64,000 nucleotides of DNA, taken from assembly GCA_949361645.1 (NCBI GenBank), contig OX442416.1, positions 20,977,451 through 21,041,450 on the forward strand, written 5' to 3'. Source of the DNA: Spongilla lacustris. Lineage: Eukaryota > Porifera > Demospongiae > Spongillida > Spongillidae. Position numbers and translations under genes: made by a program. Under the pieces are notes generated by a model. It was not told the DNA's origin. It searched no databases and was given only the letters and a program-made list of their open reading frames with translations. Shown in pieces: positions 47,055 to 58,792 of the stretch (its first letter is position 1; the number at the start of each line of letters is the position of its first letter).

Positions 47055-48164
47055 TCATTTCACTTCATCCCTGCGAGCCTGTGGAATGCGGCAAGGAAAG
47101 AGGTAGACTGGCTGAGCATCACCAGTGCTGATATGATGCTTCGTCACTGCGGTTCGACCCAGTTCACCGCTGCTGGGAGAGAACACATCAGAATATTCCA
47201 TCAAAAGTGCATACAGCTGCTCCTTTTCAGCGTCACTGGTGTAGTTCCCAGATTCACACACCCGCATCTTCCACAAGGTTGACTGGTCTTCCTGTGATAA
47301 ATTAGACTTCTTACTAATTGCTGAGACATTGACAGTACAGTCGTTGTTGATAAGCTCCATCTTTGCCAAATGCACTCCTTTAATAAGAACGACCTCTTCA
47401 TCGCGAGGGTTAAGTACACGTACGGGAACCAGACTATTTCTGTTGGGGCATACCAACCCTCTAGCAACAATCACTCCGAGCCGACTGGAAACATCACTCT
47501 CAACGAACCATGTACCCCCGGTAGCTCCACTTGTCTGCTTCACCATCAGTTCCATTTCACTGCCTGGCGGCACCACAATTTTCTCCGCAGTCAACAGTCC
47601 AACAGGCTCCCTGAGGGCAGCTGCAGTATGAGAGCTAGGGCGGCACTGGATATGCACAGATGGACCGTCACGTGGAAAAGCCAGGAGCTTTCTACTGCAG
47701 TCGATCAGACATTTATGCTCTTCTACGAAATCCAGCCCAAGGATGGCTTCATGAACGGTGAGGTCACTGGTAACAATGAGCATCACATCCAATGGCACCT
47801 TCCAGCCTTCCAGAAACACCTGAAATTTCCCGCAGCCCTTCACAAACAATGGGGAACCGTTGACACCAACCAGTCTCTTGCCCTTCCACTCTTGGAGCCG
47901 CGGTCCCCCTGGTGATTCTTTGGAGATCTGGTTCCAGACATCTTCACGTATCAGCGACACGGCGGCTCCAGTATCTAAAACAAATTCAACAGGAACAGAC
48001 AAAACTACACCCTTAATACAATAGCTACTTCCACATGACACAGACAGGGTAAGTACAATGACAGGACATTCTTTGGCCTTTAGGCGTTGTCCCTCGAGTG
48101 GTTGGCCTTTACCACCGAGGGGCTGGAGTTTCCCGACTGCTGTTCGACTCCACGACTCCGGCAA
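47055..48164 (-). pseudogene. Gypsy protease and linker
   Basis: A 369-codon open frame with the aspartic protease motif VEFVLDTGAAVSLI, followed by a linker up to the reverse transcriptase. Confidence 0.75.
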
Positions 48165-48930
48165 AAACGTGCTATGTGTCCCTTTCTACCACAGATCCAG
48201 CATGTCATTGCGGTAGCCCGCTTCTTCCTCTGTTCTGTGTCCACGTTCTGTCTCGGGCTTCCCTTCTCGCTGTCCATGCGCAGCTCCAAATGGTACAGCC
48301 TTTCATTCAGTGCCTTCAAGGTTTCAGTCAGTGAGTCGTCTCCTCCACGGGAAGTATCTGCCGGCACGAGGTGTAACCACAGACAGCGTTAAATTCCTGC
48401 ACGCTGTCTGGTAGGGGAACTGTAGCGCTAACTCGTAGGACATCAGCAGTTGTGAGATATGACTCCAGCTCTATCGTCGCAATGACAGCATCCTCGACTA
48501 TCTTTGGGCCCTTTTGCTTTACCCCAAATGCGACTTGAGGGTTTCCTATTTCTGTCAGAAACTGGTTCAAGGCGAGGCACTCCCTTGCTTTGTCTTCTAA
48601 GTCTCCGTACACCTTGTCCGCAAGCACCTACAAGGCATCACCAAACGATGCCCAGTCCTCGTCTTTTCGCCTCTTCCTCCAATGAAGTTCTGCTACGTAC
48701 AGCTCACGCTTGCTTTCAGGGTTGAAACGCTTGTTAAGGGCTGCCATAGACTCACTAAATTTCTCCCTGAACCTCATGAAGGCGGTTTGGGCCTTCCCCG
48801 TCAGTTGCACGTGCAGCCATTTCAATTTGTCGTCATCACTCTCCCATTTGTTGACGATAGCTGCGTTTTCGAAGTGTGCCGCCCACTCTGGCCAGCTCCC
48901 TGTCACACCATCGTACGGTTCAGGCAGCCA
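48080..48930 (-). pseudogene. Gypsy Gag with CCHC knuckle
   Basis: Three frames: WPEWAAHFENAAIVNKWESD to the stop after DWASFGDAL at 48628; VLADKVYGDLEDKARECLAL onward; and a CCHC knuckle, CWICGRKGHIARFC. In-frame stop plus frameshift. Confidence 0.75.
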
Positions 48931-48954
48931 TGTTGTCTAGCCGACTACGCCAAT

Positions 48955-49099
48955 GTGACAAGATAGCGTGGCAGCAACTAAATAGCAGCAGGTTTACAAG
49001 TATAGAACTGACTAACACTGTAGGAATATAGACTATATATGCACAAGCAGTCTGTCACCTGATACCATGGGTTCACTGCGCAAGCGCGTACTCTTTACA
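48955..49099 (-). repeat. Possible 5' LTR of the minus-strand Gypsy element
   Basis: On the minus strand this runs from TGTAAAGAGTACGC to TTGTCACA directly before the primer-binding-like site. The call is tentative because the matching 3' LTR is missing. Confidence 0.4.
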
Positions 49100-49620
49100 G
49101 ATGCAAGAAAACAGCTAGTTCAAAATGCACTAAACGAACTAACTTTGATTTGTAGCTGGAGCTGTCCGTCATCATGACTCGTGAAGATGGAGATCTTTTG
49201 GCTTGTTTGAATTACTGCCAGTACATGTAAACTGCATCTGATCTCGTCCCCACGTATATACATGTATAAAAGAGTAACAACAAAGTACATAGTATATATA
49301 CATGTAGACACATAATAATTATAATAACACACAAAACACGTACACAAGACACACAAATCTGTCCTGTTGGGGGTAGGAGCGGACCAAGATTGATTGAGCA
49401 TTACTGTAAAGGATAATTGAATTTAATAATGCGTTTGGTATTTGCCTAAGCATGGTTATTGTGTATTCATAAATTAATTTAGATTGAAATTATGTTCTGT
49501 AGTAGTAGCACTTGAACAGTATTGTATATATCGGGTTATGTGTAATAATGTGGGCACGTGACGGGGGTTGATTGATTATTATTGGGAGACATTACACATG
49601 GTGGCAGCGGTAAAGCGGGA

Positions 49621-49749
49621 TGGCTAGTTTTCAAGTTACGCCACCCGAACAGTTCAATTTTTGCCGGCCAGATGAATGGCCTAAATGGGTTAGAAGATTC
49701 GTACAGAAGATACTGTGTAGGTTACGGACCATAGGTCGACTGGCGTGGT
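49621..49749 (+). pseudogene. Gag start remnant inside the young LTR element
   Basis: An ATG opens MASFQVTPPEQFNFCRPDEW and PKWVRRF, the beginning of a Gypsy Gag, then stops at TAG (49747-49749) where the internal deletion joins it to the pol tail. Confidence 0.7.
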
Positions 49750-50113
49750 AGTGAAGGAGGTAGCGCCACGATCATATGAAATTGCCGTTCAAGGTGGAAC
49801 AATGAGACGTAACAGACGACACTTAGTTCGGTATCCTGGCAATGATGTACAGGACCTTACACCACAACCTGAGGGACCTTCTGACAATGGAGCATTACAG
49901 AGTGAGGTATCTCATGACACACCCGAAAAACTGGATGTCACAATACAGCCAGAAGCTCCAGTTCATGAGGAACACGAAAGTGAAGATACTTTGATGGAGA
50001 GAGATGTTGAACAGGAAGTCAGTGACACTCTGAGCGAAAGAAATGTTGATCAAGAATCTGGAGTAGTACGCACTCGAAGTGGACGAATATCAAGACCTCC
50101 CGATCGATATTAG
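49745..50113 (+). pseudogene. Pol C-terminal tail remnant
   Basis: Carries VVKEVAPRSYEIAVQGG, RRNRRHLVRYPG, an acidic middle and TRSGRISRPPDRY, the usual end of a Gypsy polyprotein after integrase. Confidence 0.7.
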
Positions 50114-50420
50114 AAAGGGAGGTGTAGTAGTAGCACTTGAACAGTATTGTATATATCGGGTTATGGGTAATAATGTGGGCACGTGACGGGGGTTGATTGA
50201 TTATTATTGGGAGACATTACACATGTTCATTCAAAAGTGTTGCATTCTTTCGTGAAGACCCTGTACGTATGAATGCATTGTGTATCCTATAGAGTATTTT
50301 TCATTTTTACAAGCACAAATATGAATATGAACATAGTTAAACTTTGTAGTTAAAATACAATGCTTTTAGGTTCTGTACAATGCATTTGATATAATAAAGT
50401 CTACTTCCAATCGAATTCAG

Positions 50421-52769
50421 CTGCAAAAATATATGCAGAAGCTATGGAAAAAGGGAGTGTTGAACGTAATGTCATTAAATGTCTCATAATTGGAGCAGGA
50501 GGAGTTGGAAAAACCGCTATCAAACACCTACTGTTAAGTAAGGTTCCCCCCAAAAAGCGTGAAAGCACTGGAGTAATTGAAAACCCTGTTCGTGCAGTCA
50601 CTTTCTCAAGGGCAATGGGAAATGATGTGTGGTCTATTATAAACAATGATGAAGAATTAATGAAGATAATTGCTGAGCATTTGAAAACGTTACAGGAAGA
50701 AACAAATCCTGATAATGAAATTAAGTCAACGGGAAATCAAAGATCACATGACACACTGAACTTCCATGTAGACAATGACAACCCAAGAGATAGCAATATT
50801 CAATCTAAAGAGAAGCTGGATCATGATGATAACACATTGAAACAAAATGATCCCAAAACGTCTCATGATAATAATAATCCACTTTTGTCCCCCATGGAGT
50901 CAATCGAACCCAATTTTGCTGAAGTTGAGATACCTGAAAATCAAACTAATAGGTCAAAACCAAATGATGATACTAGAATTCTTAATAAATCAGCACATCC
51001 TCCACAGCAACATATACTGAAGACTGGAGCAGCTAGACCCCTTGAGAATGCATATGCATCACACTCATCTGATGTCTCTATTCATGAAAAATTTATTGAT
51101 GCCATTGATAAAGCGAAAGGTATGTACTCTAAAATACTTATACATGCATAGCTGTCTGTATAAAGGCGAATTAATTATATAATTGGGGCATCTCATATGG
51201 GATCTAATTCTGTAAATATTACAATATGGTTTATTGTGTATTTCATGCCTTACATATATGTATTTGAAGGTGGAAAAAAGATTCCTACAAGTACCTGGAT
51301 CCATTTCATAGACAGTGGTGGCCAACCTGAGTTTCATGATCTACTTCCACTTTTTCTGCCAAATACATCTGTTGTGATATTTGTCTTCAAGTTATCTGAA
51401 GGGCTAGACCAAAAGCCAATAGTTGAATATTTTGGCCCTGATGGACGCCCCATTGGAGACAGTCGCGAATCATATTTAACACACAAAGAGATTCTGAAAC
51501 ATTCCCTCAAAGTTTTGAAAGCTCAAAAAGATAATTGTCCAATAATCTTAGTGGTTGGAACACACAAGGACTGTCATCCACAAAAATTTAACATTGAAGA
51601 GCTAAGAAAATGCTTAGATCAGTTTTACGAAAATGTATTTCAATTTGGAGATGATCCAATTGCCCTCATAAACTGCTTAGAGAGTAACGATGATATTAAA
51701 AAAATACTGGACGATATCAAAAATGGAATAATGAGTGCAGCTAGAGATGTTGTGTATGAACCGACCCCACTTGCATGGTTTGGTCTAGAACTGGCACTAA
51801 AGAAGGCAAGCCAAAGTTCAATGCCTAAAGGTATTCTTCTTGTACATAATTGTAAAGAAGAGGCTGAAAGGTTTTCATATTTCAAAGGTAGACCTGATCG
51901 ATTTGAGACAGCTTTGAAACACCTTGTGAAAAACAATATATTTCTTTACTATCAAGAAATACTTGATCATATGGTGTTTTGTGATCCACAAAGTCTTCTT
52001 AATTCTGTGACTGAAATAGTGCGGCAACATTACAAATTAGTACATTCTAAAGACGGCAGAATTGGAGCATTACTAATGTTTGAAAAGCATGCCTACATCT
52101 CTGATAATATTCTTAGGCATATTTTGCCTCAATATAATGATGAAAAGTACATACTAAAAACAGAAGAGCTTTTTAAACTTCTTACTAAGCTTAATGTAAT
52201 TTCAGAAATACGCACAAGAGAAAAACAAATATTTTATTTGATGCCAGCATTATTATCAAATACACAAAATCCTATTGAGATCGCAAAAGATATTTACAAT
52301 GACAAATTTGTTCCTCCATTGTGCATCAATTTTGAAGGCTGTGCACCTAGTGGATTGTTCTGTTCACTTGTGACCCATCTGCTACATTCAAAGGATTGGG
52401 AACTATGCATGAGCGATAACAAACCTGCTTGGTGCTATCGAAACTGTGTTGCATTTATCTGTGACAAACAAACCATTGTCACCCTGGTGGATTTATTCTC
52501 CCACTTACGGATATATATACAGTCTCCACCTCATACTGCTCCATACATTATCAATGACATGGTTCAAAATTCTATTGCTGCTGTGAGGAAATGTCTCTCT
52601 TTTAGTCACATTAAGTATGATAATGCTATTGAATGTCCAGAACATCCAGGGCAACATAATCATGTGGCAGTATGGCATCATACACCTGATGAGGAGTATT
52701 ATGAGTGCAAGAAGGATAATTTTAGAAGGGGGCCCATACATCAAAAATATCAAATTTGGAACAAACCAG
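50421..52769 (+). CDS. Roco-like GTPase B (Roc-COR), two exons
   Basis: Exons 50421-51119 and 51270-52769 join in phase 1. Leader AAKIYAEAMEKGSVERNVIK, then Walker A GAGGVGKT (50492-50515). A polar, low-complexity insert of about 130 residues (rich in Asn, Asp, Lys) sits between the Walker A part and switch II. Switch II is HFIDSGGQPEFHD (51311-51325 for DSGGQ) and G4 is GTHKD (51557-51571). COR-like motifs are TPLAWFGLELALKK, NNIFLYYQEILDHMVFCDPQ and GCAPSGLFCSLVTHLL. It is a clear paralogue of Roco A, with the same exon boundary positions and phases. The exon starts in phase 1, needing an upstream exon; FN3 2 fits. The exon ends in phase 1 at donor GTATGT. Confidence 0.85.
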
Positions 52770-53196
52770 GTATGTTGAGTTACTGCTTTTTCATATATAT
52801 TCTTGTTTTAGTCATTGATTTGTTTTGGATTAGTAGCAACTATAATACATGTAGATCTATGGGATTTGCGAAAACAAAGGTAACAACAGTGATGAACATC
52901 AAATATTTGTATTTGCCAAGTATAATATTACCAATAAACATGGTGTTATAGTGAGAATTGATGGCAACATGGTGGTCTCAAAATCATAGAATGATATAAT
53001 CACCTGCATCAATTATTTATGTGTTCACATTATAATAATAGTACATAATTCATATGACATACAGAAAACTTACACTAAAGAGTTCAATATGAGCACCGTA
53101 ACATCTATTTTGGCCTTAGACCCCTGACCAGGATAGCCCTGGCCACAGACCTGGTCAGGGTCAGGTTTAAGCGACCATAAATATCAGCTGTTGCCT
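52770..53196. other. Intron sequence after Roco B
   Basis: No exon recognised up to the foldback element. Confidence 0.5.
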
Positions 53197-54020
53197 TAGC
53201 CTCGTCCCCAGGCCCTGTTTTTATAAGTTGCGGGGGCGAAAAACAGGGCCTGGTATACACTGGCAGGGTCCTAGCGCGCATGCGCTAGCCATTACCAATA
53301 CGCTTGGTAATCGCATACTGTTGTAATTTTTGTTTGTAAACTTTCCGTACACCATCTCGTTCTCAGCGTAAACTCTTCCTCGTCCCAGACTGTCGTATGT
53401 GTATAGAGTTTCGTACGTGGACTTACTACCCTTGCTCCTTGGACCACCTCTACGATTGGTACGCGTAGGCTGGCCACCTCACGCTACTTGCCATCTTTAG
53501 CCGAAGCCACAATACTGACAACCTACTTGTATTCTCGACTAGTGGTGCGCACTCACTAACCCTTGGAACTACCCTACATGTACATTTGGAAAACTTTTGG
53601 TGACGAGGTATCGATGGACAAGCCCTTTGTGCCAAGTATAGGCCGAGGGTATTTCCAATGAGTGCGCACCACAAGAGTACAAGTAGGTTTTCAGCATTGT
53701 GGCTTCGGCTAAAGATGGCAAGTAGCGTGAGGTGGCCAGCCTACACGTACCAATCGTAGAGGTGGTCCAAGGAGCAAGGGTAGTAATTCCACGTACTAGT
53801 ACGAAACTCTATACACATACGACAGTCTGGGACGAGGAAGAGTTTACGCTGAGAACGAGATGGTGTACAAAAAGGTTTACAAACAAAAATTACGACAGTA
53901 TGCGATTACCAAGCGTATTGGTAATGGCCAGCGCATGCGCGCTAGGACCCTGCCAGTGTATACCAGGCCCTGTTTTTCGCCCCCGCAACTTATAAAAAAC
54001 AGGGCCTGGGGACGAGGCTA
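53197..54020. mobile_element. Foldback (Mutator-like) element, 824 bp
   Basis: TAGCCTCGTCCCCAGGCCC and its exact reverse complement end the element, and the arms extend over most of its length. Perfect 9-bp direct repeats CTGTTGCCT flank it at 53188-53196 and 54021-54029. It is non-coding and the same subfamily as 1862-2256. Confidence 0.95.
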
Positions 54021-54944
54021 CTGTTGCCTTTGATTTTGACACACTGTGGCTTGCAGCAAGTAGAGAGGCTAGGCGGGAAAATGTTACTTTGGGCCTCCAC
54101 CCCCCCAATTCCCATAGGTTTCTACAGCCAATGGAACACAGGTCCACCCCAGCTCGAAGCACTTAGGGTCGTTAGCAACATGTTTGCGGGACTCTGCGGC
54201 TATTACATTATACAATACATATACACATGGGTACAATCTTAAACATATAGCCTATAGTTAATACAAAATACATCTTAATAATAATAATGGATATAAAGAC
54301 TACACACAATGTACATTGTTATGATAATGATTTTATAGCATCCATGCATCACTCTGCTAACATCATCACTTAGGTATTCAGCCACAATTCCTCTATTGTT
54401 GGAGAAAGAATCTTGGATTTGGGGTGAATAGAATGCCCACAAGCTTGTTTGCCTGCCTAGCCATACAGTTTGATTCCCCAAATTCCTGCATGATCTTACT
54501 ACTCACAGAGAAGCTTTTGGGAACAAATCTCACTTTCTCACTGTGAAGAGTCTTGCAACTGTACCATGACTTTAGACTCTGTCTGTGATTTCACTGCTGA
54601 CCTTTTTGCCAATGATGAATCCTCTTTCCCAAACACATTGAATTAGGAGCCACTACCATATCAGCCTTTAAGGCACTTAGCTTTCCACACTCATTTTGTT
54701 TTTCCTTATACTAGACCCTGGTTTCCCTGCTTCAGTTTTAAACCTCTATTGTCCATGTATATACCACTATCCTTTCTTATGGATAATGTTGTATTTATTA
54801 GTTTCATTACTTTTTATTCATAACTGGAGTCATGCTTTTAAAAAAGTTTTCATATTTATTATGTGGTACAATTCATATGTTTTTTGCCATTATCCATAAT
54901 TGAATCATAGAATATTGAAGTAACTGCTTTTTCATCTACTCCAG
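54021..54944. other. Intron sequence
   Basis: No exon recognised. Ends at the acceptor CTACTCCAG. Confidence 0.5.
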
Positions 54945-54995
54945 GTCCTCCTTTGAGTGAACTGTCTAACTCCAGCAGTATTTCAGTCGTTCAAA
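54945..54995 (+). CDS. Linker exon, Ser/Asn-rich
   Basis: A 51-nt, phase 1-1 exon between CTCCAG and GTAAGA, encoding GPPLSELSNSSSISVVQ. It joins Roco B to the mini-exons without a frame change. Confidence 0.6.
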
Positions 54996-55998
54996 GTAAG
55001 AAGCTACATGTATAGATATTGATTATTTTATTAAATAAATGATTTATCTAGCCTGGCAGCAGTAGTGCAATGTATGGTGCTTTAACTGGTGAAAGGTTAC
55101 TTTTCTGTCATTCTGTCATTCTTCACACTTAAACAAACACGTCATGCGTGGTTAAAAAAACCATTGTGGTCTCAACTTAAATATATTATTGCATTCTAAA
55201 ATGTAATCAACTGGTGTTTATAGACTTATTGACTGTGTTGGTTAGATCAGTGTTCTGATTTGAACAAATCTGGCCTACTACCATTGAACTAAACCTTGAA
55301 TGGTTTGTAATTGATAATTACCTCCACTTTAAAGGTCTGGAGACTTTACTCTCTAGGCCCAACACCTAAAGAACTGTTGTGTTTCTATTTTAGTGTATTT
55401 TTGTTGTTCCATTTTTTAGTAAGTGAACTTATTGTTACACCTGAGCTTACATGCGGTGGTGAAGATAAACAGTGCACATATATATGATGGCATCCATGTA
55501 CAAGTGGTGCTTTAGTCTGTATGTAGAGATCCAATACAACACAACTGAAATGCATATATATTGTTGGGCATACAGCCTCACACACACTGATAGCCTACAC
55601 CTCACATCGTCTGGTCTCAGGCAACCCAATGACAAGATGTTGCTATGCGGCAGTTGTAGACTATAAATATTGTATTATTCTGAACTATTTGTGTCAAGGT
55701 GTAGGCCCTGGTGTGGATACACCTAACAGTACTTATATCACACACCTCCTCCACACTTTACAACCACCACTAACTATTTTTCATATGTGGCAATGACCTT
55801 CAACTGCCTTTGGTTTCAACTAATTAGTAATAGCGATATTACTATACTTGACCAGTATAAAGTAATAAGTAACCTTTAATACATATATATATCATGGAAA
55901 TGGAACAGAAATTATCTTACTTGAGGTTGACACCCCAGACAATCCAATTGCATTACATTTTGAGTGGAATGTAATTAAAATGTCATTTCATCACCCAG

Positions 55999-56034
55999 AT
56001 TCACCTGCTGCCAAGAAACCTAGACTTGAAGAAG
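55999..56034 (+). CDS. Mini-exon 1, Myc-like nuclear localisation motif
   Basis: A 36-nt, phase 1-1 exon (acceptor CACCCAG, donor GTAAAA) encoding SPAAKKPRLEE. The core PAAKKPRLE resembles the c-Myc nuclear localisation signal PAAKRVKLD. Confidence 0.6.
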
Positions 56035-56105
56035 GTAAAATCATTAAGTTTTCATCCAAACATCAAGGGTGGAATGTGATTTTGTAATGTCATTTCATCA
56101 CCCAG

Positions 56106-56147
56106 ATTCTCCTGCTGCTAAGAAACCTAAATGTAGACTTGATGAAG
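56106..56147 (+). CDS. Mini-exon 2, duplicate of mini-exon 1
   Basis: A 42-nt, phase 1-1 exon with the same acceptor and donor, encoding DSPAAKKPKCRLDE. The preceding intron segment (TGTCATTTCATCACCCAG) is duplicated with it. Its phase 1 end fits the Death exon at 56553. A further micro-exon near 56230 is possible but not supported. Confidence 0.6.
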
Positions 56148-56552
56148 GTAAAATGTGTGCCATGAAATGTACAACTGTCACTGGGAACTTCCAGCTATTT
56201 AATAATTTGTGCATGTGGTCTCCTGTAGATGGCTTCCCAATAAGTGAAATTATAGCAGCTAACAAGTCGATAACAACACTGAGATGTTACTGTGCATGCA
56301 GCTTGATGCTTAGTCATGTGTTGTACATTTGTTAATGTATATCATTTAGGTGTGATAGGATAGTTAAATAATCAGACTGAGATGTATCAGGGGGCCAGTT
56401 AGGGCACTGATATGTACATATACACATACATGTAAGTATACTTATTCACATAAATTGTACTTACACATGACATGTGATATGCGATATCTAAATGCATGCA
56501 CATACATGCATTGTACTACTCATCGACACATTTAAACACACACCACACACAG
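56148..56552. other. Intron before the Death exon
   Basis: A CTCCTGTAG acceptor-like site at 56229 is followed by DGFPISEIIAANKS in frame, but no donor is convincing. Confidence 0.35.
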
Positions 56553-56860
56553 GGAAGCCTACTATCAGACTGCTGACTAGTTTCGATGGTAAGAGGAAGA
56601 AACTTAACATCATACAGATGACCAGTACTAGCTATAAGCAACTGGGGATGTACCTCCTGGATGATGACAACTGTGATATAGTATATAGTCTTAAGGAGAC
56701 GCATAACAATGTTACTGTGGAGATTGTTACAGCTGTCTACAAGATGTGGATCTCTGGTACTGGAAGGAAACCAGTAACATGGCAGACATTGGTTGATGTG
56801 CTTAGAGAAATTGAAATGAATAGTTTAGCAGATGAGATTGAAGCTTCTCTGAGCCGTTGA
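56553..56860 (+). CDS. Death-domain terminal exon
   Basis: The exon follows CACACAG in phase 1 and ends at TGA 56858-56860. It encodes GKPTIRLLTSFDGKRKKL, then a Death-fold helix pattern: YKQLGMYLLDDDNCDI, VTVEIVTAVYKMWISG, PVTWQTLVDVLREIEMNSLA and DEIEASLSR. The W-x-x-L-x-x-x-L-x-x-x-x-x-x-x-LA ending is typical of Death domains, which assemble by homotypic interaction in apoptosis and innate immune signalling. As the last exon after Roco B it gives a GTPase-Death protein, an arrangement also known from DAPK1 (Roc-COR plus Death). Confidence 0.8.
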
Positions 56861-57472
56861 AAGCAATGCAATTATAATAGTAATTTCTTTTCATACCGAT
56901 ACTCTTTAGACAAGTAGCTACTTAATGATTTGTACTCATGGATTGATTATTTTTGCATCTAAAAACTGAACTTCTTTTTCCCCAACTTTTTTTTTTCAAG
57001 CTTCACTCCTGTGCATTAATGTTTTGTTTATGAAATTTTAATAATATCATTTTGTGGAGGAATGAAATAAATAATTTTTCGTGTTTAGTAAAGATGTGCA
57101 GTAAATGGGAAGGAAAAAAAAAGCCCCAGCCCAGTTTGGCTGCATATCACAAAAATGGCTGAACGATGCAACATTAGAGTCATGAAGGCATGAGCCGGTG
57201 AACCTTCCTAGCCAAGATGGCTCTGGCAATAGATTTCAGGTCTCAACAGCCAGTGGAATGTGTCCACCTCAACTGACAACTCCTGACATTTGGGACCATT
57301 GGCCTTGCAAGCCTCTGCAGCAGCAGATACTGCACCAGACATTCAGCTAGAATCCATCAACATGGCTGGGCAGAAAGGCCATTCTACTGTGACATAAAAT
57401 GAAAACGGGTTCAGGCCGGGCCGTAGGAACGAAAGAAAAAGTGGTCCGGCTAATGCATACGTAAGTAGGGGC

Positions 57473-57475
<3 letters not shown>
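56861..57475. other. Downstream of the Death exon
   Basis: Probable 3' UTR, with AATAAA-like signals near 57065-57070. Nothing else recognised. Confidence 0.4.

Positions 57476-57503
<28 letters not shown>
57476..57503. repeat. Poly-T tract
   Basis: About 27 T residues; could be the tail of a minus-strand retrosequence, but no body was recognised. Confidence 0.8.
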
Positions 57504-57982
57504 GGTTTTGTTGTGTACGATTTGGTGCAAAATATGCATGACTATACTATTGTGAATTGATGAAAACAGATTTCGCATAGTTTCCTGCATGTAGGTATAT
57601 GGAAACTGAGCAGAACGCCCGCATTAGCCATTAACTACACATTTGACTGTACTCAATTTCAATGTTTTCACTGCCTTGCTCTAAAAACAACATTCCATTC
57701 CCATTGTTATAGTTCATTTTATTTTATTTTTAAACATACATCAGTTGACTATATAGTGGTTCATTTAAAATTATAGAATAGTTGAAAGTTAATTTGTATT
57801 AAACACTGTTAATATTTGAAGGTTTAAAAATAATGCTACCAGGGTACTGTTTGTAGAGTTCTGTAAAAGGAAAACATCAAATACACAGGATTCAACGTGT
57901 AATGAAATAGATATTCTGTGTAATGTGTAATTAGGTAACAGGTGAAAAATGTTTAAATTAAGGCCCCTAATTTTATTTCTAG

Positions 57983-58792
57983 ATCATTGAAAAGACAATG
58001 AAAATGGGCATCGATTTCCATACCACTGTAGAATTTGATGAACCGCAAATATGTTTGCAGCTTCCCAATGCAATAGCTGTCAATGGATGGGAGTTTGTGC
58101 CTTCTGTGACTCCTCTTGAAGTGAGTATCTTAAAGATCGTATATTAGTACGATATCAAATAATGTCCAGTTTATCATTGTATTTTCACTTTCCCTGGCAG
58201 ATAACAAAAAAGACAGTTGATAATTTTGACAGAGATAAGATGCCACCTCAGTGCAGCTTTAAAATATTTTGGAATGATTTACCCAATCAGCTTAAACCTT
58301 ACAACCAAGAAATTAAATTATCTGGAGCCAGAAGACCACGTAGCATAACAGTGTTTTGCACTATTGGTAAGTTTTCTCATCCTACATGTGAAGTAATTGA
58401 ATGCAATGCATTTTTCTAAAGGGAAGTAATATTGCAATGAGACATGTAAATTAATGTGTATGGCTGCACAGTCAAAAGGGTTGACTGACATATTTATGAA
58501 ATTCAGTAATAATGAAATAGATACCATTGCGATAAGTGATTGGTACAAATATGTACATGTATATTTCAATGAAAAATTCTTTCCAAAGTTATGAACATTT
58601 AAATTATTGCTAGAAGTATGAAATCACACGTAGATCTACATGTATACTTATAGAGTGGGCAATTATTGGTACATGTATATGTCTGTCTCTCTAGATATGT
58701 GATAATAACATCTATATGAGTTCTTTTTGTGTATAACAGAAATGTGTCTGAGTCCACTGACATTGCTTAGCTTTGAAGAGAAAGATAGTTAA
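57983..58792 (+). CDS. Unrecognised protein, three C-terminal exons
   Basis: Exons 57983-58120, 58201-58366 and 58740-58792 (stop TAA) join in one frame with consensus splice sites (donors GTGAGT, GTAAGT). The product includes KTMKMGIDFHTTVEFDEPQ, LPNAIAVNGWEFVP, PPQCSFKIFWNDLPNQLKP, GARRPRSITVFCTIG and ends LLSFEEKDS. The pattern of alternating hydrophobics suggests a beta-rich domain. No family is recognised, and no first exon is seen. It follows the Death exon by 1.1 kb on the same strand. Confidence 0.5.

Larger units (their letters stand above)
44320..48954 (-). mobile_element. Decayed Ty3/Gypsy retrotransposon, minus strand
   Basis: On the minus strand the order is Gag, CCHC knuckle, protease, reverse transcriptase, RNase H, integrase. 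That is the Gypsy order. Stops and frameshifts separate almost every domain. A primer-binding-like TTGGCGTAGTCGGCTAG abuts a sequence ending TGTCACA near 48955. The 3' LTR was not found. It lies in the intron between FN3 2 and Roco B. Confidence 0.85.
49498..50223 (+). mobile_element. Young, internally deleted Gypsy-type LTR element
   Basis: LTRs of 101 bp at 49498-49598 and 50123-50223 (TGTAGTAG...ATTACACA) differ at one position. A 5-bp duplication TGTTC flanks both sides (49493-49497, 50224-50228). A primer-binding-like TGGTGGCAGCGGTAAAGC follows the left LTR, and a purine tract AGAAAGGGAGG precedes the right one. Only the Gag start and a pol tail remain between them. Confidence 0.95.
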
